NCBI GenBank assembly: GCA_025093555.1
Contig: JAIWNF010000010.1
Location: 558,001-622,000, forward strand
Direction: 5' to 3'
Length of the DNA: 64,000 nt
Source: Circinella umbellata
Taxonomy: Eukaryota; Mucoromycota; Mucoromycetes; Mucorales; Lichtheimiaceae
The notes under the pieces were generated by a model. That model saw only the letters and a program-made list of their open reading frames with translations, had not been told where the DNA came from and made no database searches. Of this stretch, positions 12,064 through 25,148 are shown piece by piece. Position 1 is the first letter of the stretch. The number at the start of each line of letters is the position of its first letter. The translations under genes and the position numbers were made by a program.

Positions 12064-12492
12064 ATGAGTGAACCAGATAATTACATTACTGAAGATGCTG
12101 AACAAAGAGAACTACTTGTTAGGTAAAGTACTAAAAAATTATTAAGAAAGAACTTAAACCACTTAATTAAAGTGAGAAAAATATAAATTAGTAATCTTTA
12201 CTACTCTATTGTTTTAGTAATGTTCTTCAACTCCAATCACAATTAAGAGGTAAAAAAAAGAACCCAGTGAAGCATATATTATAATGTAGATGATATAATA
12301 AAGTATTAAACTGAAAAAAAAAATATAGCATTAATTTCACGAGTAGACTCTGCAAAGAGTGAACATCATTCTTTATTGACCGAAAATCAAATGTTACAGA
12401 AATATATCAATAATTCACTTACTTCGACTGCAGTCTTTGGTGCAACACAATCGAATGCCGGTGCATCACTAGCCAAATCTTCAGATCAATAA
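12064..12492 (+). CDS. Short coiled-coil protein, SCOC/DUF2205 family
   Basis: Three small exons (12064-12122, 12218-12249, 12329-12492) encode 84 residues. The core NVLQLQSQLRALISRVDSAK followed by LLTENQMLQKYINNSLTST reads as one heptad coiled coil. It matches the SCOC pattern (VLELQxTLxxLxxRVxxVKxEN...LxxENxxLxxYIxNLM). In animals SCOC is a Golgi-associated adaptor for Arf-like GTPases and autophagy; the fungal role is inferred only from the family. The gene is easy to miss because no exon exceeds 55 codons. Confidence 0.75.
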
Positions 12493-13131
12493 TAACAATA
12501 ATTATTGGATATAATTGAATTAGATTGAATCGAATTGAATTAATTTTGGATTGATTTACTTTTGATTTATATAGAATACAATATAATATGATACCCTCCA
12601 CTACCAGTTAATAATAACGTCATAATAATAGTCATTCATTTATTTATATATTGACAATTGCACCATTTTTTTTATTAAGTTTTTTGAAAAAGGAATGAAA
12701 TGATTTTTTTATGTGCAACTGGGCTGGCTTCAATTTTGGCAAGGACCTATATAACGATTTCACAGCACCAAAAAATTACGTATTGCTTTTTATTATTTCA
12801 CTTGTCAGATCGTCTGTAATTAATAATTCGCTAGTATTATTAATTATTATCGTTTATAAATACTGGTATGTGTCGAATACGTGAATGAGGGGCTAAAGCA
12901 AGCAAAAGAAAGAAATGTTGTGGAGGGAAGCTAGTAACAAAATAAGGGAGAGTCCGGTCTACACAAGGAGCTTTTTTTTTGTCCAAATGCGGAAGAATTT
13001 ATTTATTTATATACGTAAAGAGAGAAAAAGCATCGATACCATACTCAATCACACTAACATACTTATAATGGAAATTACAAAGACAAAAGCAGCAAAGCAT
13101 CTATTTATTGCTGATTATCTCAATGGGCTTG

Positions 13132-13176
<45 letters not shown>

Positions 13177-15302
13177 CACAGGCCAGCATATTCTACATAA
13201 ATATTAACGCTAATCAGGAGTAGAGGAAAAAAAAGTTGGACTTTTGACATATTACAATAATAAATGATAATATTATTTATACATTTGTGAACATAAACTT
13301 TCAATTAGAATATCTTTCAAACTGATAGACGTAAAAAATGATTTCAAATGGGGTTAAATGAAGAGCTATTTCATTATTATTATTATTCTGATTACCTTTA
13401 ATGTTAAAAGGAGAGAAAGGAAAACAAATATTAGCAATGATGTATGATAAAGGTTGAAAAGTTTGAAATAGGAGACATTTGTAACCATGACAACTAAATA
13501 ATAATTCATGTCAACAAATATTAATGACAACCGTGCGAAACCGTGTCGTGACCTAAATCTTTCAATGGTAGTAATGTTATTCCTCTTTGAACATCTTGGG
13601 AATACAAGATAGCAGTATTAACGCGCGTTTTTTTATTATTATTTATAGAATTATTATTTTTTTCATTTTGTACAGATAAAAGAGAGCAAGGTAAAGTGAT
13701 GTATTGTTATATGATGTATGCATGACAGAATTAAGGGGAACGGGTAACGTTGAAGAGGAAAAAAAAGTGATACGAAATGATCGCTCACATAAACAATTGG
13801 TCTGGTTTCAAATATGCTCAAAAGCGTAATTAAGCTTCTATCTTTTCAACTGTTTTTGGAGATTAATGCGTGGGGCAGACGATTAATGATGATGATAATA
13901 ATGATGATGATGGATTATGTTTTATTATTCAAGAAGAAAATAACCCCCCCTCTTTCTCTCTCTCTCTTATTTGCTTTATCCCCTCCTTTTTTTTTGAAAT
14001 AAAATGTCACACGCATACCTGCATATTTTCGCCCGCCCAGCCAAGAAAAACGATGCGTGGAACCGTGTGTGTATTTTCACCTCCTTCTTTTCGGGCTTAT
14101 TGTTCTCTTCATCTCAATTCTGTAGTGTATGTGCTTGCATATTTTCCCTTTCCATATAACCAGCCCCTTTTTCTACCCCCTTAAACCGCTTTTTTTTTCT
14201 TTACAATCCCCTTCCCCCTTCACCCGATTACAGTGTGTATTATAATAAAAACAGACAGCAGATCGACCTTCTCTCTTCCCAAAATTAGGTGATTAGCTTT
14301 CAATGAATTTCTCCTATTATAGTAGACACGTATAAAGCGCGTGTGATTATTGTTATTATTATAATGTTTTCAGTTCCAATTCAACAACATCCTCTTCTTC
14401 ATAACCCCCCTTTTTTGCTCACGGGACGAGTATTACAACCCTTGCATCTATACACACTCCATTCATCATTCACAAGAAAAAAAGATCTTCTTCCCAACCA
14501 TAATTATTTTCCACCTCCTTTCTCTCTCTCTCTCTCTCTTACACACACTTTCTTTTTCTTTTTCTTTCTCTCTTTTTTCTCTCTCTCTTTTTTATTTGAC
14601 GTTTTCCTTGTCATTTATCTGTTAAGCGGTTTTTATCTTAATTACATTTTACACTTTCCATCTCTTTTTTTTACTTTCATATATACAATCTTTGTTCCCC
14701 TTTTTTACTATATAAAATTTTATTTTATTTTTTTTCACTTTTTATATATATATTACACATACCTTCTTTATTCTTTCTTGAACATAATATAACATACCCC
14801 CTTTTTTATCTTTATAAAGGAAAAGGAGAAGAAGTATTATTATTTTTATTATTTATTATCGTTATATTTCGTTTGGTCACCCGCGCGCGTTTACTATCTA
14901 AAAACACTTTTACTCCCTAAGAGCACATCTTTTATTTTTTCCCTCTCTTTTTCTTTCTCGTTTTCTTTCTCTTCTTTCTCTTAACTTTTTGTTGTTGTTC
15001 TATATATTTATACATTTATATTCTTATTATTCTTATTCTTATTACTATATATTATCTTTTATATTCTCAATTTTTATATTATATTATATATATTATTGCT
15101 ATCACTACCACTATTATTATCGAGCTATACGAACGGAACACATCCTGCACAACAAACCTTATACAATAAAAAAAAACAATAACAAAACAAAAAGCGGAAC
15201 AGAGCAGTATTTGAATGATCTTGTTTTACCATTGAGATCTTTAAGCATACAATCAAATCACCAAATCAGCAATTCACAAAAAATAAAAACAAGAATATTG
15301 CA
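12493..15302. other. Long intergenic/5' region of the FAR1 gene
   Basis: 2.8 kb without a recognisable gene. The first half is AT-rich. From about 13930 to 15110 the plus strand is strongly pyrimidine-rich (many CT runs, TTCTTT tracts and C runs), which produces spurious Phe/Ser/Leu frames. This part probably holds the promoter and a long leader of the FAR1-type gene. A purine-richer stretch at 15140-15300 precedes the start codon. Confidence 0.55.
13135..13172. repeat. Poly(T) run of about 38 bases
   Basis: A pure T homopolymer. Exact length is likely uncertain and variable. Confidence 0.9.
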
Positions 15303-17518
15303 ATGACGAATCCAGAACATATCCATGATCAGCAACAACACCAAGAGCCTTTTGCTCGCGTATCAGTATGTTTTTTTTATTTTATGTTGATAATTGTTTT
15401 ACTATTCAATCCCTGCTAATTTTTTTGTATAATAGATGGAACCACTTTTCGAACGATTATTAAAGAGAACGTTCTCAGAAAGTGTCAGTGCTATTGAATA
15501 TTGTCGTGCTTTATGCGCTGAATTTGGATTTACTGTCAAACAAGAAGCCAGTGCTAATAGGGTAATTTTTTAAACAATAAGATTTTCCTTTTTTTTTTAC
15601 ATTTTGACAGCCAGTCTTTGATAATTATATAGTCGCTGTACAAAAATAAAAATAAAAAATACGCGTATCTAATTTTCCCACAAATTTATAATTGGTTTAT
15701 CGTTATCAGAATATTTATGTTTATTGTTCAAGAGAAGGATTACCTGACTCACAACGTAATCCAAAACCATCTCCACAACGTAAACGACCCTCCAAACGTT
15801 GTGATTGTCGTTGGCGTGTAGTTTTATCCGAAAATGAACATGATCAATGGGAATTCCGTAAATCCATGAACCCCAATGCATCGGAACATAATCATGAAAT
15901 GATGTCTCCTGATGAAATGGTGAAAGCGTGGCCTTCAGAAGTCAATGACTTGATTATCCAATTGGCTCGTCAACGTTTACAGACGCATGAAATTCGTGAG
16001 ACTGTCAAGCAACAATTCCCAGATATCACGTGGAACGAACGTCGGTTTTACAATCGCCTGACGGAAGAACGTAAACGAATTAAACAACGTGGTGTATTGG
16101 ATCGATCACAGAGACTATTATTATTATCGGCTCGATTATGTTCTATAGTTGCTTCTAATGAAGATTGGGCTTCAAGTGTTGAGCAGGAAATGTTACGGTT
16201 GTTGGAAAGCTATTGTCAATTATCAAGATTACCACCTGAAGCCACTCGATCGTTAACAGATTTACAACCGGATATGATACAAGCTGAAGGCCCATCCGCT
16301 TCTTCACAACAAAGACAACAACAGCTGCAGCAGCAACAACAACAGCAACAAAATGAAGAGAATAATAATAATAGTGCATCACCCGCTTCTTCTGCAGATA
16401 TGATGATCACGGACGAAGCATCACCAGCTAAAAAACGTAAATCTGTTTCAGCATCATCAGGAACTACAAGTATAACTACAGCAGTAAGTCGACCATCTGA
16501 TGCGCCCAAAGGAGCTCAAGTAGTGTATGTACCGAGTTATATGCTATTTGTTCGTAATCAGCCTATGAGGTCTTCTTCAGAACCATCATCGCAAAGCATT
16601 GGTACACCAGCTGTTAGAAGAGCATTTTTGGGATCTCCACCTGATATGCATCATCCTATGGGTAACATGTTTCCATTAGCATCACCTACATCTTCGTCAT
16701 CATCTACGTCTTCTTTGTCATTTCAACAACAGAGTGGTCCACCTCATCAACAAACTCACCACCACCAACAACAGCAAAGACATCAACAACAATATGGTAA
16801 TACTCGACGATTTGACCAACGTGTTTCTTCTCCGAGTATGGTACATGATCAACAATCTATGTTAGCTTATTCATCTCAACCAGCTAATGCGACACCCATA
16901 CCTGCTCCTCAAGGTCAACCTCATCAGCAGCAACAGCAACAACAACAATATGCTGTAGCCCAAAACTTATCATCTTACCCTATGGCAGCTGCAGCTGCAG
17001 CCGCTGTTGCTGGAGGTGGTCCATTCTCTCCTTATAATATGGGACCTCAATCTACAACAGATATTCAATTTGGTTTTGATGGTGGCATGGCAACAGCAGC
17101 AACAACACCCAATACTGCTTTTACTGCTAACCATAACCATCAGCAACAACAACAACAACAACAGGAGCAGCAGCAGCAGCAGCAGCAACAACAAAGATTG
17201 GAACGACCTGAACCAACGCATCCACACGATGCTGCTTACCAACAACAACAACAGCAACAACAAAGATCAACTAATAATAATAATAATAATAATTCATCTT
17301 GGTCACCTTCGGTTTTTAATCCAACCTATCCGATTAAAGAAGAGCCCATGCCTGATCAACGTACTATGATGTTACGTGAACAACAGCAACAGCAAAGATT
17401 ATCACGTAATATGTCTCAACAAGGTTTTATTCCTTCTTCTATGTCTATGATGCGTAATGATGGCCAACAACAACCTTCATCTTCCAATGATAATTCATCA
17501 ACGACTACTTGGACATAA
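15303..17518 (+). CDS. FAR1-type (WRKY-GCM1 fold) transcription factor with polyQ tail
   Basis: Three exons (15303-15365, 15436-15561, 15710-17518) give 665 residues. Residues 22-130 carry the FAR1-like zinc-binding domain: AIEYCRALCAEFGFTVKQ, then NIYVYCSREG, then KRCDCRWRVVLSENEHDQW, and finally ASEHNHEM. This supplies the C-x-C...H-x-H residues of the fold. A helical region follows (QLARQRLQTHEIRETVKQQF). After about residue 200 the protein is low-complexity Gln, Asn, Ser and Ala, with KKRK near residue 250 as a possible nuclear signal. It is probably a DNA-binding regulator; its targets are unknown. The domain straddles the first two introns, which supports the exon joins. Confidence 0.8.
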
Positions 17519-17640
17519 GAAAAAAAGTTGTTCTTTTACCTTTATTCCTTTTATCCTTTCCTTTCTCTTTTTCTTTTCAATCATCTTTTACTTTCTTTTT
17601 CCTTACATCATTATACATAGGCGCTTTCTATTATATGCAT

Positions 17641-17780
<140 letters not shown>

Positions 17781-17904
17781 GTTACAATCACGTTATACTT
17801 TTTTTTTTACTTGTTAAAACACAATGTCTTTTTTTGCGGATAACTCGGGGAAACACTAAATTTTACATTTTATGCCTTTCAAATTAACTATCACGTTTAC
17901 CTTA

Positions 17905-17937
<33 letters not shown>

Positions 17938-20900
17938 TTTTTTGTACGTAAAACCTCCTTTTTTTCCTTCTAGTTTTTTTTTTTTGATGTGTAGATTATA
18001 ACTTAGTATTATATATTATCTTATGCGTTTTGACCTTTTCTTACTATTTTTTCTTTCTATATAACCAACTATTTTCATATATATATATTATAACATTATA
18101 TTATATTATCCCATTGCCTCAATTTCTTCTATATATTTTTATTATTATATTATTACTATTAGTATTATTATACTGTTTATCAATACATATAAATATCCAC
18201 TTTTAAAAAATCGTATCGATACATATTACTATTATATTTTTTATATTGATCATATAATTTAAAGTAATATTGTTCTTTACATTATAAAATATGCATATTA
18301 TACAACGCGTAGAATTTATTATTTTAATCTTTCTAATATGCGTACTACAAGACACAGCAAACAAAAAAAAATATTACGGGCCATAGTGATACTTATGAAT
18401 ATGATTCTCGTAATAATTAGATCTTAACGTATAGAAATATCTATGTAATATATTCGCAAGAACCTTTACTTATTATTTCAAGATACTATTTTAATAATTA
18501 TGTAATGTTTCAATTATGTAAAGTGTTATATATAAGTGCATTATGATGCACATAATTACTCAGTTTTTATGAATTTTATCTATATTTAGTTTATTAATAA
18601 TTGTCAATAACAATTATTAATAATAGTAATAAGATGTATATATTAACTTTTATTACAAACCTCTTTCCAATATTCTGGTTTCTGCAAGTATAACTATTAT
18701 TGTTTTCTCATACATTTGAAACTGAAATTATAGATGCAGGGGGGAGGGGGATAGAGAAATGGTCAAGATTCTAATGCTGAGTCCGCATATGATTTCAGTT
18801 TCATTATCTTATATGTCATATACACCTTCTATACGTACCTACAGTGATAGGACGTACTTTTTTTTCGAATGTCACGATCTTTATTATGTGATAATGATGA
18901 CCGACTGACTGAATGATCGATTTTATTGGGGGGGGGAGAAAAAGTCATAAATTACAATAATCATGGTTCTAAGCACTTTCTCACGATAATCATCAACTAT
19001 TAATGATATTTTTAGTGTTCAATGCATGAAAGCTGTTTATCTTTCCATTATAGTAAACTAAGTGTTGTATTATTATTTATTTGTTAAATAATATTCCAGT
19101 AAACATACTTACTAAATAAACAAATAATATAAAGGCAGTTTGAGCTGTAACTTACACCCCTTCTCTCTGTAGTCATCAAAAAGTTGCTTTGTAATCTACT
19201 ATATTATAGGTAGGAAGAAAAAGTTTTCAACAAATGCATTAAATTTCATAAGCTTCTTATTATAATATTTAGTAGCAATAAAAAAGAGAGTCTATTTATT
19301 TTCATCATATTGATCATATTGATCATATTATAATGTAATGTAAAGCCCCAGCAAATACAGCTGTTTTATACATATATAGAAATAAAATAATAATAGTAAG
19401 TTTTCTCTATTGAATAATAATGATATATTCTGAGAGCATATACATGACCATATTTTAACATTTATGTCATCTAGCATATGTAATATTTATCTTGCGAATG
19501 GTACGTGGCTGATTGTACAGCTCTAAAATTAGAATGAAATGACAAGTTTGACCAGAAAAGAAACAGGTTTTATACCTTTCCATTTATGACTGAGCTAGTA
19601 ATAGTATCTGGAATAATTCATTACGACAATTATGATGGCGAGATAGTTTGACTATCCCACTGATAACTATTCTCTTACTTGCTCGTCAAGTTAAGCTCGC
19701 TACCAGTCCCCATGTTGTCTACTATGTTGATTGTAAATGTAGATTGAGCTTCTCTCTAAATAAAAGCATTAATGCATTATATCTTTTAAGCCACCATTGC
19801 ATAAATAATTATGACGCTCATGAAACTCAAGAAAATAAAAATCAATAAAAAGAAAAGAAAGAACAATGGAAATTGGCGATACAAAGTACCTAATAAAATA
19901 GCTATATTTTTTAGTACATAGTAATAGATCATTAATATTTATGATAAATTAATAACTTAACATTTTATAAATAAAAAATACGCAGGTCATGTTAAATACC
20001 GGCAGATTCAAAATAAGGTGTTTGAACAACAGTTACAATGAACGATTTCGAGTGGTGTTGCGATTTTTTGGTCGTTCAAACTCAACAGCTACCATGATTT
20101 TTGATTTTATTTCAGTGTAAAATCCATTGTTCTCACAACAGGTGTTATATTGATTATTAATATTCAAATGCTGTTGGATAATCCATTATGCAGAACATAA
20201 TATTTTTCGATTATATTATTCGTCGTCGTCTGCATACTAGTTACTGATGATACACGTATACGAGCCTATTCATTCATTTTTATCTTTTGAACGTTTAGTT
20301 AAAGTTATGTTTTTAGACCTAGTAATATCCATTAATCTTAATGTAATACCTTTTTGATAAACAGAACCTGGAGCAAGATTTCATTCAATTCCATATTTAG
20401 GTTTATGTTGATTAGAATAACAAAATAATCCATAAAATGTATAACAGACTATATGTTTTCGTATCAGTGATAGCAAACCAAACCATTGGTAGAATCTTTG
20501 GTAAAAAAAAAAAGAACTCGTGAATAAATTGTAGCATTTTAATAGGTCAATATTATTATTATTATTTCATATTCCCCCTTTTTTGATTTCTCAAATGATG
20601 GAATAAAAAGAAAACGAGAGAGGCTGATTACGAAGCCATGTTATTTTGTTAGTAACTGACTGGCTGAATAATCATAGTATGTTCTCTATAATATCACTGC
20701 TATGAAATTCAGTATGATAAAATATTGTTTAGGGACACTACGTAATATAATTTCAAACGTTACATATTGGATATTTTACATATTGGATATTGAGAGTAGC
20801 ATATTTATTATAATGTCAGATAACCAAAAAAAAAAAGAAAACTCTAAAAGATATAATAATCCGTTGTCGGTTACTTAATGTTTAAACTTAGAAACAATGG

Positions 20901-21165
20901 AAAAAGTCTCGTTATACGTTTATAAAAATATAATACACATACACTAGAATGGTAATTCAATTTACACAGCTTGTCCTAAAATAGGATGTATTTTGTTTGT
21001 TCTGGGTCTTAAACTGTGTTTTTGTGCTGCAGAAATAGGGAAAAATATAACAGCACAACTCCCTTCTTTTTTTTTTTTCCTTGGCGTTTTCCTTCTTCTT
21101 TTTTCTTTTTCTTTTTTTTTCTTTTAAAAGCAACAACAGCGAACTAATAAAAGAAGTGAAATAAT
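17781..21165. other. Intergenic, no gene seen
   Basis: 3.4 kb of very AT-rich DNA with stops in all frames. It includes a second CT run near 17905-17930 and a short triple ATTGATCAT repeat near 19312-19330. The last 100 bases are a pyrimidine-rich leader before the GH8 gene. I recognise nothing else. Confidence 0.6.
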
Positions 21166-22765
21166 ATGGCTGGTTTAGAAGCTACTTATGCAACATGGCG
21201 CGGAAAGTAAGCTATCTGGTAAGCCTAGGGCAAAATTAAACACACGCACACACACACATATAAAGTTACACTTATGATTAATGTTGTCTAAAAAAACCGT
21301 ATCATATTTATTCTTTTTATCAAAAGGTATTTGCGTTCATACCAAGATGGCTATTATATTTATTATAAAGAACAGAGTGAAAATGTTCCAGAAATGACTT
21401 GTTCAGAAGCTCATGGTATGTATATAATATTATACACAAGCATAGAAACATGTAATTGATTCTGTCTATAATAATGAATAGGTTATGGTATGCTTGTATC
21501 TGTATTAAAGCGTAATCAACAAGACTTTGATGGTAAATAATTAATACTGATAAAAAAAGAGATAATTGAATTACTGTTTTTTTTTAAAAAACAACAAATA
21601 AACATAACATTTGGATATACAAAATTAAACCAAGCAACTAAAAAATAAACAAATCAATTATAACAGGTCTGTTTCGATATTTTATGCGATTTCGTAATCG
21701 TAAGGGATTAATGCAGTAAGTTTATTTATTTATTAGGGAGAAAAAGAAAAGGTGGGAGGAAGCGAATTAGTTTATACTTAATTTTAATTATTATTATTAT
21801 TTGTTAAGGTGGCAACAAAAAAATGCGTCTGGGGGTCAATTTATACCTGGTGACGAAGGTGGTGAAAATTGTGCCACAGATGGTGATGTAGATGTAGCCA
21901 CAGCATTATTCTTAGCAGCAAGAGTATGGGGACGTGGTGGAGCTCAAGGAGAAATTGATTATAAAGCAGCAGCTCATGAATTAGCAGGAGCTGTATGGGA
22001 GCATTGTTTTAATCATCAAACATTTATGCCTTTGATTGGTGATTGGGCTGACCCAGGAGATGATGCTTATTTGTTAACACGCCCAAGTGATTTTATTTTA
22101 AGTGGTTATTTGGTATTTTATCAAGATGATGCTCCACGTCAACAACAATGGGCCAATGTCATTTCAGCTATTATCAATTGTGTGAATGGTCAATTATCTA
22201 TGAATCCTCAAACAGGTCTTATTGCTGATTTTTTGAAATTGGATAATAATGGGCATTATTATCCTGCAAAAGGAAACGTATTGGAAAGTGATCATGATGG
22301 TCATTATAATTGGAATTCTTGCCGTAAGTTATCTGCTACTGTCTCATTTTGTGTTATGTATAAAAAAAGGATAAGAATAATAAACACTATATATATATAT
22401 GTATGTATTTCAATATTTTAGGTGTTCCATGGCGATTGGGACATTATTATATGTTGACTCGAGATGAACGTGTTCGTGGTGTTCTCGAAACTCAAGCACA
22501 ATTTTTTGCTCATCAAATACAACAAAGAGGTGTATGTGGTAATGGAGATTGTGGAGTACGTGCAGGATATAAATTGAATGGAGAATGTTATGCAGATTAT
22601 ACAGATATGGCATTTGTTGCCCCTGTCAGTTACTTGTTTTGGGTACTTGGATGGCAAAATCAATTGCAGCATATTTTACAAGATATGAATGGGATGCAAG
22701 AACGAACTTATTTTGGTGAAACAATTGCAATGTTATGTATAATTGAAGCCCATGTACCTTTCTAA
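21166..22765 (+). CDS. Glycoside hydrolase family 8 enzyme (endoglucanase/chitosanase type)
   Basis: Six exons (21166-21206, 21327-21415, 21482-21532, 21667-21715, 21809-22323, 22422-22765) give 362 residues. TCSEAHGYGMLVSVL at residues 38-52 matches the GH8 SE-x-x-GYGM motif and supplies the catalytic acid Glu41. ATDGDVDVATALFLAARVW at 99-117 matches the family signature A-[ST]-D-[AG]-D almost exactly, with Asp101 and Asp103. The (alpha/alpha)6-barrel continues to the C-terminus (GDWADPGDDAYLLTRPSDF, DHDGHYNWNSCRVPWRL). GH8 enzymes cleave beta-1,4 links in cellulose, chitosan or xylan. Chitosan is abundant in Mucorales walls, so a chitosanase is plausible. No signal peptide is visible at this start. 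Confidence 0.85.
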
Positions 22766-23141
22766 AGAATAATTTACTATCAGCATATATTCCCACCCCA
22801 AAACACAAACATCTACGTTTTCCCTTATCATTCTTTTTATTATCATTATCATTATTATAAATGTTTATATTATCAAATAAAGTTTTGAGTAGGAGAAAAA
22901 AAAATATTTTGACACATTTTGGCGCTTATACAATTCCTGGGGAATAAATTGAGGGAAGGGGAAAATAAAAGTGCTCTTAAATGGTCCATGAATAACAGTG
23001 GATGTCTGACTTGCACCTATGATAAATGAATATATAACAGTTAAATTATTTGATAAGATTTTTGGTTTACTTTACACATATGCTCATCATTTTGGTTACT
23101 TAGAATGCATACAATACGAACGGAGTGATGGCGAAACCAAA
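22766..23141. other. Intergenic, GH8 3' flank
   Basis: A short AT-rich spacer between the GH8 gene and the Fanzor-like relic. An AATAAA-type signal lies near 22876. Nothing else was recognised. Confidence 0.5.
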
Positions 23142-24831
23142 CTAAATTTTTTGATCCAGCTGGAATTTACTAGTTGTAGTTGGTGATGTTGTGGTGGTAG
23201 TGGGGGAAGGGTTATATGGTGGTAATGGTATACGGTCGGGTGATAATAGAGTTGTTATACCTGCCAATCCAATACCGGTTGCACCAACCGAATCTCGATT
23301 AAAAGTGGTATAGCCAGCTTTCACTGCGGGACAGTCAGGGTTCGTGCAGATGAGTGCACCGTGTGATGTTTTCTTCTTTTTCCCATTCTTGACAATATTT
23401 GACGGTAATAGTTCCAAGGGTGAGAAACAAAAAACGCATGTTTGACTAGATCTGTGTTCGTTCTGTAAACCAACAGCCGTCGAATGGTAATGTGCACTTC
23501 GAAACTTCTTGCCACCTCTTCTTGGGCGTCCTTTAAGAAAAGTGTTAAAGCCCATTTCTGCAAGTCCAATTCTATCAATACAAAAAAAAATACATTCTTG
23601 TCAATTTCTTAATCTCATAACAGTATTACATAAAAATGATATAATGAACAAAATACTAAAAGTAAGCTTACAGCATCATGACGGTAACTTCTTTTTTCTT
23701 CAAATACAATTTATCGGCCGCCACCTTTTTCACGTAATGACGTTCAGCACGAGCCAGTTTAGAATAAACAAGATTATTTCTAATTGTCTGGTGTCGCCTT
23801 TCATTCATAGCAGATGGAGAATAATAGAAATCACGGAGTGTATTCTTAACAGACAGTTGATTCTAATATATCATCGATGTGAGCAACAAACCAGACACTA
23901 TCCGAAATAAATAAATAAATATAACACATAATTCATTTGCCTTTTCTTTTTTAATATTTCACCTGGTTCCATAATGCCATTGAACGAGTTCTTCTTCAAC
24001 AATTCTTCAGCATCAACAACCTTCTTGTTTTTCTTTGACTACAGTATTTTTTTTAAAAAAAAGTGATAAGTAACTGACTTGCGTGTTATCTGTTGAAAGA
24101 AACTCACTTTTTTACGTCTTACTCGTCTCTTATTAAACTTCCTGTTAAACGACTCCTTCTACACTTGTTCATGTGTGATTGAGAAAGGTTTACCAGTTTT
24201 AAATCATCGATAGAATATTTCTTTTTTGGTGAATTTTATTTCGTTGGTGAGTTTAATACGTAATTGCTCGATTTGTTGATCCGATAAAGGTTGGTCAGTT
24301 AAATGTATCAAGTCGTGATCAGTACGAGTTCGGATAACCCAAAAACAATGACGGTCACTTTATTGTCGTTGTTGTAAGGTCTGATCTGTTTCTTTAAGTT
24401 GATGATCTTGCAGCTGTTCCTGAACGTTGTTGTTGTTGTTGTTGTTGTGACAAAACTTTATCCTTATGTTCCTTGTACAAACGCGTGGAATGGTCTTTTT
24501 TAACTTGTTTTCATAATTGTTTAGTGCCACCTAAACTTGCTAAAGCTTTGCTGATTTGTTTTGCAGTTCGATGAATATTATGATTTGTTTTGGCAAGGTT
24601 GCTAACCATTTCTAGTGATCCTTGTGGACAAGTCTTCTTTGTTTCAAGAAACACCACCATTTTTTCTTCGTTGTACTTTTTGATCTTGTCACTGATAATA
24701 TTTGATAATTTTTGTTGCAAAACTTCTTTGTCATCTTTCGATGTTGTTTGTCTTTTACGTTTTCCTAAACTAACTGAACCTTCTTCAATTAGGGTGGCTG
24801 CTGGTTGCTTTTGTGCCGTTGAAGATGACAT
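23142..24831 (-). pseudogene. TnpB/Fanzor-like RNA-guided-nuclease family gene, broken
   Basis: The C-terminal frame (23555-23142) contains SSQTCVFC, then CTNPDC, then TFNRDSVGATGIGLAGI. That is a four-cysteine zinc ribbon (Cys40, 43, 70, 75) followed by the N-R-D-x-x-x-A motif that supplies the third RuvC acidic residue (Asp88) in TnpB/Fanzor proteins. The N-terminal frame starts at ATG 24831 (MSSSTAQKQ), is Lys/Gln-rich and stops at 24511. Between them, homologous-looking segments (LSDQQIEQLRIKLTNEIKF, HQTIRNNLVYSKLARAERHY) are separated by stops and frame changes. The gene is therefore decayed, although some breaks may be introns. Family assignment rests mainly on the zinc ribbon and RuvC-III motif. 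Confidence 0.5.
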
Positions 24832-25148
24832 TTTGATGTATGATTCATACTATGTAAAGATGGGTGTGTCAAAAAAAAGGGACGGGGAAAAAGAGAAAGA
24901 AAATGGAAAAGACAGGGAAAAGAAGAACAAAAAACGTGTCGCGTGCGCGAGATGACGCGTTCCAAATATTTGTATAGCCAGTTACTGCACTTTTTTTTTG
25001 TTTACGTACAAAGAACTGTTCCATGATTGGTTGAGCTATTTTTTTTTTGTTAGTATTCAACTTTAAAGCTTCGATTCACAAGTGTAACAAAGAAGACTGG
25101 CTCAAGAAGGCTATTGATAATACTACATACTGTATAATCCAAAATTTA

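Noticed and set aside
12915..13304. Overlapping frames on both strands containing poly-Phe or poly-Lys
   Set aside because: They are created by the 38-base T run.
13814..15306. Several 60-150-codon frames rich in Phe, Ser, Leu and Tyr
   Set aside because: They follow the pyrimidine tract upstream of the FAR1 gene and have no conserved motif.
16155..17369. Frames opposite or offset to the FAR1 gene rich in Cys, Leu or Gln
   Set aside because: Shadows of CAA/CAG glutamine codons in the real gene.
23509..23910. 133-codon plus-strand frame
   Set aside because: Antisense to the Fanzor-like relic; no features of its own.
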